From: Amycolatopsis xylanica
GTDB lineage: Bacteria > Actinomycetota > Actinomycetes > Mycobacteriales > Pseudonocardiaceae
NCBI RefSeq assembly: GCF_900107045.1
Contig: NZ_FNON01000002.1
Coordinates: 1,116,001 to 1,180,000 of the forward strand
Reading direction: 5' to 3'
DNA: 64,000 bases
Positions 38,768 to 47,773 of this stretch are shown here, piece by piece; the stretch's first letter is position 1; every line of letters starts with the position of its first letter. The position numbers and the translations under genes were made by a program. The notes beneath the pieces were generated by a model that worked only from the letters and a program-made list of their open reading frames with translations, was not told the DNA's origin and did not search any database.

Positions 38768-38833
38768 AAAGGTGAGATTCGGCGTCAAACCCTGACGGGG
38801 GCATTCAGGTCCGCCGCGCTCACCAGCCTGGAT

Positions 38834-39250
38834 TTACGGTGTGGCGGCGATGACGTGCCGCGACGGCGGGATGAGCGCGTGACGTCCGGTCGTCTCCGCG
38901 GGGGTCGGGGAACTCCCTCGGCTCTGACTGGGCACGCTCTTCCGCCGTCCCTGACGCCGCGTGTCGTGCTGCGGAGCCAGGCCACCGGCGACCAGGTGTT
39001 CATGGGCGACCTGCCAGACGGAACACGGCGCCTTGCACCGGTGCCAGCGGGTCGAACAGGTGGGGCAGTCGCCACGCTCGTCGGGCATGTGCGCCTGGAG
39101 CATGGCGCGCCAGCCTTCGGCGAGACGAGGCAGTTCGGAGCGGGCTACCGAGACCAGGGAGTGGGCGTCGGCCCGCTGCGCCAGGTCGGAGAGCATGTCG
39201 AGGCGTTCCCACACGGCATCACGGAGAACCTGCCCAAGGACTTGATCCAC
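38834..39250 (-). CDS. Small conserved protein with Cys-rich motif
   Basis: 138 residues. N-terminal helical region (MLSDLAQRADAHSLVSVARS), then CPTCSTRWHRCKAPCSVWQ, a C-x2-C..C..C arrangement that could bind zinc, and VAHEHLVAGG. The C-terminal about 45 residues are basic and low-complexity. Function unknown; the motif is one I associate with Pseudonocardiaceae hypotheticals. GTG 39250 with GGTGAG upstream. It lies 13 bp after the next small gene on the same strand. Confidence 0.65.
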   Translation of the reverse strand: MDQVLGQVLRDAVWERLDMLSDLAQRADAHSLVSVARSELPRLAEGWRAMLQAHMPDERGDCPTCSTRWHRCKAPCSVWQVAHEHLVAGGLAPQHDTRRQGRRKSVPSQSRGSSPTPAETTGRHALIPPSRHVIAATP

Positions 39251-39263
39251 TTGGAACTCACCG

Positions 39264-39581
39264 TCACCTTTCCGCCATCTTGGCGGCTTCGTTGAGCGCG
39301 GCTCTGAGCTGACCGAGCTGGCCAGTGGTCAGCCGCGCTGTCTCTCCCGGCGGTGAAACGAGAACCACCTGGTTGTCTTCGACGAAAACCGTCACGGCGC
39401 GCTCCCGGCTGATCAGGTCACCACACTGCACTCGCCAGACCAGCTGGCCGCCTTCGTAGCGGCGCAGGCCTGCGGTGCGGGGGTCCACGACCGGTGCGGG
39501 CGCAGTGCGGGCCACCGTCATGGGACGCACGGTGCGCGTGGCTGTTCCAGCATGTGCTGGCATCGCGTCCACGAACTCCAC
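39264..39581 (-). CDS. Small conserved hypothetical protein
   Basis: About 105 residues. The C-terminal part has alternating strand-like segments (GLRRYEGGQLVWRVQCGDLI, AVTVFVEDNQVVLVSPPGE) and a helix (LTTGQLGQLRAALNEAAKMA), a small beta-rich fold. GTG 39581 is chosen because GGAGAAG lies a few bases upstream; an upstream ATG (39611) has no ribosome site. Upstream of the Cys-rich gene and probably cotranscribed. Function unknown. The 298 bp up to the next gene hold only inverted repeats (TCTCCGTGA/TCACGGAGA near 39645-39682). Confidence 0.6.
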   Translation of the reverse strand: MEFVDAMPAHAGTATRTVRPMTVARTAPAPVVDPRTAGLRRYEGGQLVWRVQCGDLISRERAVTVFVEDNQVVLVSPPGETARLTTGQLGQLRAALNEAAKMAER

Positions 39582-39879
39582 GGGGCTTCTCCGCTCTGTC
39601 GGCTGGCGCATCTTGCATTTCGCACTGCGGTTTTCGGTAGCTCTCCGTGATCGCGGGCCGTACCCGGGCGGTCACGGAGAACTGATGACTACATTGCGAC
39701 CAAACCGGAGTCGATAGAAGGTCGAAACCGCGTCATAGCGGCGACTGGTCCGGGTTCCACGGTAAGCGGTCGGTGAAGTTCGTTCGGGCCGATCAGTGAC
39801 CGCTATCGGGGTTTAGCACGGTTGAATAGCTTTGCCTACGCTGAATGACAGACGCCCGATCGGACTGTGAGGGGGCGCA

Positions 39880-41268
39880 ATGGACGCCACTGGTTCCGGC
39901 CAAGACGGCCGGCAGGGTCAGCAGCTCATCCCCGCGGATGCCTGGGAGCACCCGGAGATGCGCGAGGCCCTGTCCAAAAGAGAGATCAGCTCGGTGTACC
40001 GGCTGCTCCGCAAGCACGGTGTCTCGCAGCGTCAGATCGCCGCGATGACCGGCCAGTCACAGTCCGAGGTGTCCGAGATCCTCAAGGGTCGCCAGGTCAT
40101 GGCCTACGACGTCCTCACCAGGATCTCGGACGGCCTTGGCGTCCCCCGTGGATACATGGGCCTCGCTTATGACGAGGCCACAGCGATACGGGTCGTCGGC
40201 GCGGCCGGCGGCCAGCAGGCAGAGGAGGACGAGTCCGTGAAGCGACGGAGGTTCCTCGCGCATGCCGCACAGGTGACGATGGGCGCGGCGGTGTTCGGCC
40301 CGGAGTCGGGTACGTGGTCGGCGAATCCGGCACGCACGCCCGCACCTGGGCGGATCGGCATGACGGACGTGCGGCAGGTCGAGGCCGCGACCAGGGCGCT
40401 GCGCGCGCTGGACTACCAGTACGGCGGCGGGTTCTGCAGGGACGCGGTCGTCGCACAGCTGTCCTGGGGACAGCAGATGCTCGAATCGAACGGCACGGAC
40501 ATCGTCAAGGGCAGGCTCTACGTCGCCCTCGCCGATCTGCACAGCTTGGCGGGCTGGACCTCGTTCGACACCGGGCTCATGGATTCCGCGCGCGGGCACT
40601 TCGCCAACGCGCTCGACCTGGCCAAACAGGGTGAGAATCACCCGCTGGTGGCCAACGTGCTCTACCGCATGGGCCGGGTCTACCTGCACCAGGACGCGCC
40701 GAACGACGCGCTGAAGCTGTTCCAGCTGGGTCAGATCGCCGCCCAGGAATCCGGCTCCGAGCTGGCCGTCTCCGTGCTCTGCGCCAACGAAGCGTGGGCC
40801 TACGCGATGATGGGCAACGACGACATGGCCGTGAAGCTGCTGAACCGGTCGAAGGACGAGTTCGGCCGCGCGGACATCGACAAGGCCGAGTCCTGGGTCA
40901 AGTTCTTCAACGAGACCGACGTCTACGCGATGATCGGCACCGTCCACACGGTACTGGCGCAGGAAGTGAGTGCTTCGCACACGAAGTTCGCCATTCCCGC
41001 GCTGACCAAGGCCGTCGAGTCCTACGACGACGACATGGCACGCAGCAAGACCTTCATGCTGGGCGCGCTCGCCACGAACCACCTGCTCGACGGCGATATC
41101 GACCAGGGCGCGAAGGTCGGAGGCAAGGCGCTCGACTGCGCGGAGGGCATCAAGTCCGCGCGGGTGCGCGACCGCCTGAAGCCGCTGCAGGTCGAAGCCG
41201 AGCAGCGCCGGAACAATCCGGATGCCCGCGACCTCGCCGACCGGCTGCACGCGTTCTTCGCGGCCTGA
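39880..41268 (+). CDS. HTH/TPR regulator, NsdA-like
   Basis: 462 residues. An N-terminal Cro/C1-type HTH (SSVYRLLRKHGVSQRQIAAM, GQSQSEVSEILKGRQ) is followed by a short linker with a twin-Arg-like KRRRFLAHAA and a long array of TPR-type helices (RLYVALADLHSLAGWTSFDT, HPLVANVLYRMGRVYLHQ, NDALKLFQLGQIAAQESG). This is the layout of Streptomyces NsdA-type regulators that damp development and antibiotic production. ATG 39880 has GAGGGGG upstream. It is followed 34 bp later by a phosphotransferase gene. The regulatory role is inferred from family. Confidence 0.83.
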   Translation: MDATGSGQDGRQGQQLIPADAWEHPEMREALSKREISSVYRLLRKHGVSQRQIAAMTGQSQSEVSEILKGRQVMAYDVLTRISDGLGVPRGYMGLAYDEATAIRVVGAAGGQQAEEDESVKRRRFLAHAAQVTMGAAVFGPESGTWSANPARTPAPGRIGMTDVRQVEAATRALRALDYQYGGGFCRDAVVAQLSWGQQMLESNGTDIVKGRLYVALADLHSLAGWTSFDTGLMDSARGHFANALDLAKQGENHPLVANVLYRMGRVYLHQDAPNDALKLFQLGQIAAQESGSELAVSVLCANEAWAYAMMGNDDMAVKLLNRSKDEFGRADIDKAESWVKFFNETDVYAMIGTVHTVLAQEVSASHTKFAIPALTKAVESYDDDMARSKTFMLGALATNHLLDGDIDQGAKVGGKALDCAEGIKSARVRDRLKPLQVEAEQRRNNPDARDLADRLHAFFAA

Positions 41269-41302
41269 GGCGCAGGCGGTATCCGGGGGGACTGACACCG
41301 TC

Positions 41303-42190
41303 TTGGACGGTCGCTTCACCAGGGAAAAGCTCGAAGAAGTCCTGATCAGCGCCTGTGCGCTGCTCGGCTTCGACGCTCAGGGCGCGCGGCTTCTCCGGTT
41401 CACCAACAACGCCGTCTACGCGCTGGACGGCGCGGGTGTGGTGATCCGGATCGTCGGCTCGCGCGCGCTGCGGCACCGCGTCGGCAAGGTCGTGCGGGTC
41501 GCCGAGCATTTCGAACGCCACGGGGTGCCCGCGATCCGCCTGCTGCCCGGCGTTCACCAGCCATTGTGGATCGCCGGGCACCTGCTCACGGTGTGGACCG
41601 AGGTGCCGGACACCGGCCGTGAGCCCACCGCGGCCGACCTCGCCCAGCTGCTTCGCCAGGTCCACGCGCTGCCGCCGCCCGACGACATCCCCGACTGGGC
41701 GCCGCTCGACGCCGTCCGCGCCCGCGTCGCCGACGCCGAAGAACTCGACGACGGTGACCGGCGGTTCCTGCTGCGGCGCTGCGCCGAGGTCGAGGCCGAG
41801 CTGGCCGAACTGGACTTCGCGCTGCCCAGAGGGCTCGTGCATGGCGACGCGCACACGGGCAACGTCATCTGCGGGCCCAGCGGCCCGGTGCTGTGCGACT
41901 TCGACTCCGCCTGCCTCGGCCCGCGTGAATGGGACCTGACGCCGATGGCCGTCGGCCGTGAGCGGTTCGGGGACTCCGAGGAGCGCTACCGCGAGTTCGC
42001 CGGAGTCTACGGCTTCGACGTGACGTCCTGGCCAGGTTTTTCGGTGCTGCGAGCGGTCCGCGAACTCAAGCTGACGACCTCAGTGCTGCCCATCCTGCGC
42101 AGTCATCCCGATGTGCGGGACGAATTGCGCAGAAGACTTGATGATCTACGCGCGGGCCGCACCGATGTTCGGTGGAACCGGTACCGCTAA
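41303..42190 (+). CDS. APH-family phosphotransferase
   Basis: About 295 residues with a kinase-like fold: Brenner motif VHGDAHTGNVICG, metal-binding DFDSACLGPREWDL and an N-lobe FTNNAVYALDGAGVVIRIVG lacking a strong Gly loop. The family phosphorylates aminoglycosides, macrolides, homoserine or choline; substrate not evident. TTG 41303 is proposed because the protein then starts MDGRFTREKLEEVL; an ATG at 41222 would overlap the regulator by 47 bp. Probably cotranscribed with the HTH/TPR regulator. Confidence 0.8.
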   Translation: MDGRFTREKLEEVLISACALLGFDAQGARLLRFTNNAVYALDGAGVVIRIVGSRALRHRVGKVVRVAEHFERHGVPAIRLLPGVHQPLWIAGHLLTVWTEVPDTGREPTAADLAQLLRQVHALPPPDDIPDWAPLDAVRARVADAEELDDGDRRFLLRRCAEVEAELAELDFALPRGLVHGDAHTGNVICGPSGPVLCDFDSACLGPREWDLTPMAVGRERFGDSEERYREFAGVYGFDVTSWPGFSVLRAVRELKLTTSVLPILRSHPDVRDELRRRLDDLRAGRTDVRWNRYR

Positions 42191-42388
42191 AAGGCCTAGG
42201 ACATGATTGTTCTCGGGCATTCACCGAACCGTAATGACCGCTCGTCGTTTCTGAGGTGAACGGCGTATTTGAGTAGTCATTTCGGCGGAGCTGATCACCC
42301 TGGACGGGCTAGTTGCAAACCCACATGCGCAAGTTGCAGCTACGCTCCGCCACCTTACCGGGTAACGATCATGCTTTCGCGTCGGGGG

Positions 42389-44467
42389 TCACAACCCGGC
42401 GAGCCGATTCCGTAACGCATCGGCTTCAGGACGGCCCAAGCCGACGAGGATGGGGAGCGCCTGGTCGTAGAGCCGCTTGGCCTCGTCGACATCGCCCGCG
42501 GTCTCCGCGACCTCACCGAGTGCCTGCAGGGTCCTGGCCTCTTCGAACTTCGAGCCGCGTGCCCGCATGACGGCCTGCGCCTTGCCGAGTTCCTCGCGGG
42601 CGGCCGCGAACTCGCCGGTCAGCGCGAGCGCGCGGCCGAGTTCGATGCGGGCGCGGGCGTCGTTGTACTCGTCGCCCTGTTCGGTGAGCAGCGCGCTCGC
42701 CTCTTCCAGCCTGACGATCGCCTCGGCAGGCCGCTCGGCCTTGGTGAGTGTCGCGCCGAGGTTGATCAGCGCGAGGCCGACGTCGTGCGCCCGCTCCTGG
42801 TCCCGGCTCATCCGCAGGTTCTCGGTGAACGCCTCGATCGCGTCGTCCACCCGCTCCTTCGCGAGCGCGACCAGCCCGAGTCCCTCGACCGAGCGAATCG
42901 CCACGACCTGGTCGTTCGCCGCGGTCGCCGTCTCGTAGCCCGACCGGTAGTGCCCGACGGCGTCGTCGAACCGGCCGGTGCCGCGTGTCGCCGCTCCGCT
43001 GCGGTTGTGCATCAGCGCTTCCGCCGAGTGGTTGCCCCACCGGCTGGCGCACTTGACGCCGAGCTGGCTGACCCGCAGGAAGTCCGGATAGTGCTTGTGG
43101 AGCAGGAAGAGCGGCCACATCGCGGCGGCCAGCTGCCAGCCGAGCTCGTACAACTGCTGCTCGTAGGCGGTCTCGACGGCGGCGATCAGGTTGGCGCGCT
43201 CGAGTTCGAGCCAGGCGAGCGACTCCTCGCGCGAGGCGAACGTGACGCGGGTCTTCGGCCGGTACTCGTAGGTGTATTCGATCGGCTTCTGGTCGGCCAC
43301 GGTCAGATCGGCCGTCGCGCTCGCGGCGTAGAGGTACCACTCGAGCATGCGGCGAATGGCGATCTCGCGGTCGCGCTCGTTCTCGTGGCCCGCCGTCTTC
43401 TCCTTGGCGTGCAACCTGGCCAGATCGTGGAAAGTGAACCGCTCGCCGTCGCCGTGCACGTCGATCAGCAGGCCATCGTCGACGAGCTGGTCGAGCAGGT
43501 CCTCGGCGGCCTCCGTGCTCTTGCCGATGGACGCGGCGGCGACCCCGACCCCGAAGTCAGGCCCGGGGTGGAGCCCGAGCGCCGCGTACAGCGCGGCCGC
43601 GTCCGGCGGTAGCGCGTCATAGGACAGGTTGAAGCTGGCTTGCACCGAAGTCGCCTCTTTCGTCAGCACCGCGAGTCGTCGATGCTCCAGTTGTAGCTCA
43701 GATGCGACCTTCGCGAGCGGCATGCGTGGTTTGGCGGCGAGTTTGGCGCTGATCGTCGACAGCGCGATCGGCAACCCGCTGCACAGCCGGACGATCACTT
43801 CGGCGTGCTCGGTTTCGGCGTTGACCCGGTTCTCCCCGATGGTCCGCGTCAGCAGTTCCGCACCGTGCGCCGAGTTGAAGGGGTCGAGTTGCACCAGGTT
43901 GACCAGGTGCTCGGACTGCAAGGTCCCCAAGGTGCGCCGGGACGTCACGATGACCAGGCTGTCCGCGCTCGCCGGGATCAGCGGCCGGACCTGGTCGGAG
44001 GTGCGCGCGTTGTCGAGGAACACGAGCAACGGCTTGTCGGCGGTGACCGTGCGATACAGGTTCGCCAGCTCGTCGGGATCGCCGGGCAGCCCGTTCGGCG
44101 GCACGCCCAGCGCACGCAGGAACCGGCCGAGCACCTCGGACGTGGCCAGCGGGCCGGTGGTGCTGTAGCCACCGAGGTCCGCGTGCAGCTGGCCGTGCGG
44201 GAAGCGCCAGCTGACACTGTGCCCCCAGCTCGTGGCGAGCGCGGTCTTGCCGATCCCGCCCTGGCCGCTGATCAGCTGGATGGCCGGGGTGTCCCGCTCA
44301 CGCTCGATCAGCTTGTCGAGCAGCCGGACCTCTTCGGCGCGGTTCGTGAAGTGCGCGGGCACGATCGGTAGTTGCCTCGGCCCTGACGTCGACGGCCTCG
44401 CGGCTCCCGCCCCGGCACGCGGCTGGGGCACTTCCACCTTGCGGTCTCCCGGAACCGGGCCACCCAT
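42389..44467 (-). CDS. STAND/NB-ARC NTPase with C-terminal TPR repeats
   Basis: 692 residues. The NB-ARC domain has Walker A SGQGGIGKTALATSWGHSVS, Walker B PLLVFLDNARTSDQV, sensor VIVTSRR and the winged helix region (CSGLPIALSTISAKLA). The C-terminal 300 residues are TPRs (GRFDDAVGHYRSGYETATAA, VDDAIEAFTENLRMSRD). It resembles the AfsR ATPase-TPR part without the SARP DNA-binding domain, so it is a signal-transducing switch. Start ATG 44467 after AGGAGGAG. It converges with the phosphotransferase gene; the 198-bp gap between holds nothing I recognise. Confidence 0.9.
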   Translation of the reverse strand: MGGPVPGDRKVEVPQPRAGAGAARPSTSGPRQLPIVPAHFTNRAEEVRLLDKLIERERDTPAIQLISGQGGIGKTALATSWGHSVSWRFPHGQLHADLGGYSTTGPLATSEVLGRFLRALGVPPNGLPGDPDELANLYRTVTADKPLLVFLDNARTSDQVRPLIPASADSLVIVTSRRTLGTLQSEHLVNLVQLDPFNSAHGAELLTRTIGENRVNAETEHAEVIVRLCSGLPIALSTISAKLAAKPRMPLAKVASELQLEHRRLAVLTKEATSVQASFNLSYDALPPDAAALYAALGLHPGPDFGVGVAAASIGKSTEAAEDLLDQLVDDGLLIDVHGDGERFTFHDLARLHAKEKTAGHENERDREIAIRRMLEWYLYAASATADLTVADQKPIEYTYEYRPKTRVTFASREESLAWLELERANLIAAVETAYEQQLYELGWQLAAAMWPLFLLHKHYPDFLRVSQLGVKCASRWGNHSAEALMHNRSGAATRGTGRFDDAVGHYRSGYETATAANDQVVAIRSVEGLGLVALAKERVDDAIEAFTENLRMSRDQERAHDVGLALINLGATLTKAERPAEAIVRLEEASALLTEQGDEYNDARARIELGRALALTGEFAAAREELGKAQAVMRARGSKFEEARTLQALGEVAETAGDVDEAKRLYDQALPILVGLGRPEADALRNRLAGL

Positions 44468-44550
44468 CGACGCGCTCCTCCTCCACACGGGTTACCCCAG
44501 AGAACGCGCCGAGCATCCCCCGTGACGCGTCTCGGGGTAACCGCTTCGCG

Positions 44551-45348
44551 TCAATTAGGGCCGTTTGGAGTAGCGGCGCGCGGACTGACCCGGCGCCAGT
44601 AGGTGAGCGCGCTGATCGCCGAGGTGCCGAACGCGAGTACCGCGTAGCCCAGCAGCCACCAGGTGAACTCGGGCGGCTGCCGGTGGGTCGTCACCAGGTC
44701 GATCAGCACGAGCACGGCGAAATAGCCGGGCATGGCCAGGAAGCTGTCTTCGACGCGCAGCATGGCGTCGACCGAGGCCGATGCCGGGTCGTCGGCGATG
44801 ACCGGCGCTCGCCACGTGCCGACGAGGATCACCGCGGTGCACAACGCGCCCCAGGCGAGTGCCCCCAGCCAGCTCCACGCGTAGGTCCGCGCCGAGGTGG
44901 TGACGTACATGGCCACGGCCAGTGCCGTGCCACCGGCGAAGGTGATCACCAGCGAGGCCAGGTACCAGCCGCCGAGGTGCTTCGACCAGGACGGGCGCTC
45001 CACACTCGCCGAGACAGGCAACCCACCGAGGTCCCGCTCCCGGCCCCGGATCGACAACCAGAAGCCGACAACCGTCCCGCCGATGATGAAGTAGACGCCC
45101 TGGCTCTCGGTCATCTCGACGCCGCGCACGTTCGGCAGGTACTGCAGGCAGTGGTAGGCGACGGCCAGCAGGAGGCCGATCAAGAACCCGCCTGCCCGCC
45201 AGCGGTTCAGCACGAGCCGGCTGGGTTTGACATCGCGGGCGCCGAGTCGCACCGCGAGCATCCTGGGCAGGGGACTGATCAACACGCCGTGCTTGGTCAG
45301 CCAGGCGTTCGCGAACTTGGTCTCCGCCTCGGTCAAATCCGTGTTCAC
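44551..45348 (-). CDS. Polytopic membrane protein of unknown function
   Basis: 265 residues. A soluble N-terminus of about 50 residues (LTEAETKFANAWLTKHGVLI) is followed by about six membrane helices (AGGFLIGLLLAVAYHCLQYL, GVYFIIGGTVVGFWLSIRG, WSWLGALAWGALCTAVILVG, YFAVLVLIDLVTT, WWLLGYAVLAFGTSAISALT). I do not recognise the family. GTG 45348. It follows copD on the same strand after 43 bp and could be the last gene of the metal operon, or independent. Confidence 0.78.
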   Translation of the reverse strand: MNTDLTEAETKFANAWLTKHGVLISPLPRMLAVRLGARDVKPSRLVLNRWRAGGFLIGLLLAVAYHCLQYLPNVRGVEMTESQGVYFIIGGTVVGFWLSIRGRERDLGGLPVSASVERPSWSKHLGGWYLASLVITFAGGTALAVAMYVTTSARTYAWSWLGALAWGALCTAVILVGTWRAPVIADDPASASVDAMLRVEDSFLAMPGYFAVLVLIDLVTTHRQPPEFTWWLLGYAVLAFGTSAISALTYWRRVSPRAATPNGPN

Positions 45349-45391
45349 GACCGCTACACGCAGGCGGCGACGAGAAGGTTGCCTCGGGAGA

Positions 45392-46420
45392 TCAGCTGAT
45401 CGAAACCGGAGCCCTCGTCAGCACCACGGCGAACCCGAAGGCCAGTCCCATGATCGTCAGTTCGAGCGTCGCCCAAGCCGCGAGCGCCGTCCGGTTGTGC
45501 CGGATGATCTGCGGCATCAGCCGCCACCGCACGTGCGCGCCGAGCAGCGCGATCGCGCCGGTGCACAGGAACTTCAGGATCACCAGCCGCCCGTACGGCG
45601 TGCTGAACAGACCGTCCCAGAAGCTCAGCGTCGGATTCAGGTAGATCTCGATCAGGCCGTTGAACAGCCCGGTGGCCGTCGAAAGGATCAAGCACAGCGT
45701 CGCGAGCTTCGAGAACTTCGGGAGCGCGTGGGCGAGCAGGGTGCGGTTGCTCGCCAGCAGCACGGTCATCGCGCCGAGGCCGCCGGTCCAGGCGACGGCG
45801 CTCATCACGTGCAGTTCCATCGAGATCATCGTGTAGTCGTGGTAGTTCCAGTTCGCCGCGTGCCCGGTGACCGGCAAGGGCAGCAGCGCGAACAACCCCA
45901 GCCCGACCCGCACCTCGGCGGGCACCTTTTCACCGTGGCGCAACGACAAAATGCCCAAGCCCGCGTGCAGCAGCGCGAGCACGGCGACGATCAGCAAAGC
46001 CTTGCCAGCGCCGAACTGCGCGATGTACGCGCCGACGTCGTTCATGCCGATCTTGGCCGCGCCCGGCCGGAATTCGGCCGTCTGCAACACCAGCGCGACG
46101 AGTGCGGTCGCCGCCCAGACCAGAGCGGCGGCGACGGCGCCGGGACGCGCGTGGCGCATCACGGGTTCGCTCAGCTTCGGCCGGTCGTAGCCGACCAGCA
46201 CCGAAAGCAGTGACAACCCGATGGTCGTGACGGCCGCTATGTCGAGCAGCACCCGCACGATCGGGATGCCGACCGAGACCACCCCGCCTGCCTCCTGGAC
46301 ACCGGGCACCGGTGTCGTGGTGGTCAGCGCGACGCCGATGAGCGCGCCGATCAGACCGGCCGTGACCACGCACAACAGCGTGGAATAGCGGACATTCGAG
46401 GTGGTCTCGGTCTTGGTCAT
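45392..46420 (-). CDS. copD: CopD-domain copper transport protein
   Basis: 342 residues with eight or more membrane helices. The CopD signature includes the His-rich stretch GHAANWNYHDYTMISMELHVMSAVAWTGGLGAM (read in pieces) and ILSTATGLFNGLIEIYLN. It probably moves copper across the membrane with CopC. ATG 46420 overlaps the copC stop (ATGA); longer in-frame extensions into copC are ignored. Fourth gene of the operon. Confidence 0.92.
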   Translation of the reverse strand: MTKTETTSNVRYSTLLCVVTAGLIGALIGVALTTTTPVPGVQEAGGVVSVGIPIVRVLLDIAAVTTIGLSLLSVLVGYDRPKLSEPVMRHARPGAVAAALVWAATALVALVLQTAEFRPGAAKIGMNDVGAYIAQFGAGKALLIVAVLALLHAGLGILSLRHGEKVPAEVRVGLGLFALLPLPVTGHAANWNYHDYTMISMELHVMSAVAWTGGLGAMTVLLASNRTLLAHALPKFSKLATLCLILSTATGLFNGLIEIYLNPTLSFWDGLFSTPYGRLVILKFLCTGAIALLGAHVRWRLMPQIIRHNRTALAAWATLELTIMGLAFGFAVVLTRAPVSIS

Positions 46421-46950
46421 GCCTTGGAACCCGTTCGGAGCGCGACGGTCAGCCCGACGCCGAGCAGCACGACGGCTCCCGCGATCCACACCCAGATCGG
46501 CACTCCACTGTCCGATGTGGACTCGGCGGTGGCCGCCTGCCCGGTGCCCTTGGCCGCTTCGGCGCTCGCCGGCGTGCCGGTGCCCGCCTTGGCGAGGGTG
46601 AAGGTGGACTCGCCGGTGACCGCGTGCCCGTCCGCGGACAGGATCCGGTAGCCGATCTTGTACTCGCCCGCCGGGCCGAGCGGGCGCAGCGGCACGGAGA
46701 CGACGCTGCCGTCGACCTTGACCTGGCCCTCGGCCCACTGGCCGCCGCCGGGACCGGTCACCGCGATCTGGTTGACGTCGGCGTTCTGCACGAACTGGTC
46801 GAACGTGAGCGTGATCTTCGCGGGCCCGGCTTCGATCGAAGAGCCCTTGGCCGGATCCGTCGAGATGAGCACATTGTGTGCCAGCGCCGGAGCGGCCGAG
46901 AAGAACAGGGCCGCCCCGGCGAGGGCTAGCGCGATGAGCGCTTTACGCAT
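46417..46950 (-). CDS. copC: CopC-domain copper-binding protein, C-terminally anchored
   Basis: 177 residues: Sec signal (APALA cut before His25), a CopC beta-sandwich with HNVLISTDPAKGS, KITLTFDQFV and YRILSADGHAVTGESTFTL, then a Thr/Ala linker and one membrane helix (IWVWIAGAVVLLGVGLTVAL). Mature N-terminal His and the Asp/His in DGHAVTG would bind Cu(II). It lies between ycnI (sharing one base, TGATG) and copD (ATGA). Confidence 0.94.
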   Translation of the reverse strand: MRKALIALALAGAALFFSAAPALAHNVLISTDPAKGSSIEAGPAKITLTFDQFVQNADVNQIAVTGPGGGQWAEGQVKVDGSVVSVPLRPLGPAGEYKIGYRILSADGHAVTGESTFTLAKAGTGTPASAEAAKGTGQAATAESTSDSGVPIWVWIAGAVVLLGVGLTVALRTGSKA

Positions 46951-47696
46951 CAGTTGGTTCCCTTGCCTGCTTTACGTGCACGGATCGTCGCGCCCGCGCC
47001 GACGCCCAGGCCCAGCGCGCCGACGGCCAGCCCGGCGCCGGCGAGCCAGCGGGCCGTGGTGTCACTGCCGGCCGCCGCTTCAGTGTGCTCCGAAGTGTCG
47101 GTCGCCGTCGCGCCGCCGTGGTGGTCGCCTTCGGCCTTCTTGTCGGCCAGCTTGACGGTCGGGGCCGGGTGCTCCGGCTCCTCGCCGCCAGCGGGGGCCT
47201 TCTCGTTCCAGTTGACGACCTTGTTGCCTTCGTAGGTCTGGGTCGCCGGGAACTCGATCTCGTCGAGCTTCGGGAGCGCGCCGATGCTGATCTCGAACTC
47301 CGCGAACTCCGAGGTGCCCGCGGCGATCTTGTTGCCGGGCTCCGCGGTCCAGCTGACCTTGGTGACGACCTCGGAGACGTCGGCGCCTGCCGCGTTCTTC
47401 ACCGGGGCGGGCAGCTTGGTCTTGGTGACCTGGGCGGTCCAGCCGGGCACCTTGGTGGTGCGGACGGTGCCGATCGCGTACTCCGGCTTGATCTCGATCT
47501 CGACCTTGGTGGTGCCGACCGCGGGGTCCTCGTTGGGCACGCGGAAGAAGATCGCGCCGTAACCGCCCTTGGTCGGCTGGGCGCCGTAGACGTTGGCGGT
47601 GACGTGGGCCGAAGCGATGCCGGTGCTCATGAGGCCGAGGACACCGACGGTGGCGGCCAGGAAACCGGCGCGCTTGAGAGACTTCTTGTAGGACAC
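46950..47696 (-). CDS. ycnI: YcnI-family (DUF1775) copper-associated envelope protein
   Basis: 248 residues. After a signal ending GIASA, the mature chain starts with His31 in HVTANVYGAQ, the residue that binds Cu(II) in YcnI. The conserved FFRVPNEDPAVGTTKVEIE and PGWTAQVTKT (Trp) follow. A linker with HHGG and HTEA leads to a C-terminal helix. The start is GTG 47696, with AGGAGT at 47702-47707; this ribosome site is part of a perfect stem with the upstream gene stop region (47702-47711 pairs with 47764-47773). Confidence 0.93.
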   Translation of the reverse strand: MSYKKSLKRAGFLAATVGVLGLMSTGIASAHVTANVYGAQPTKGGYGAIFFRVPNEDPAVGTTKVEIEIKPEYAIGTVRTTKVPGWTAQVTKTKLPAPVKNAAGADVSEVVTKVSWTAEPGNKIAAGTSEFAEFEISIGALPKLDEIEFPATQTYEGNKVVNWNEKAPAGGEEPEHPAPTVKLADKKAEGDHHGGATATDTSEHTEAAAGSDTTARWLAGAGLAVGALGLGVGAGATIRARKAGKGTN

Positions 47697-47701
47697 GGAA
47701 T

Positions 47702-47773
47702 ACTCCTGAACAGGGGTGTGCCAACGAATCGGGGGATTCGTTGGTGGGTAAGGGAAAATGAGGGTTCAGGAGT
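47702..47773 (-). promoter_or_regulatory. RNA stem pairing the ycnI ribosome site with the upstream stop region
   Basis: In the minus-strand transcript, ACTCCTGAAC (complement of 47764-47773, containing the upstream TGA stop) is a perfect complement of GTTCAGGAGT (complement of 47702-47711, containing the ycnI ribosome site). Within the enclosed 52 bases a second perfect stem CCAACGAATC/GATTCGTTGG (47721-47744) has a four-base loop. Coupling of translation is inferred. Confidence 0.6.

Noticed and set aside
38609..39295. A 228-codon plus-strand open frame over the hairpins and small gene
   Set aside because: It runs through two long hairpins and opposite a gene with a coherent Cys-rich motif; no ribosome site.
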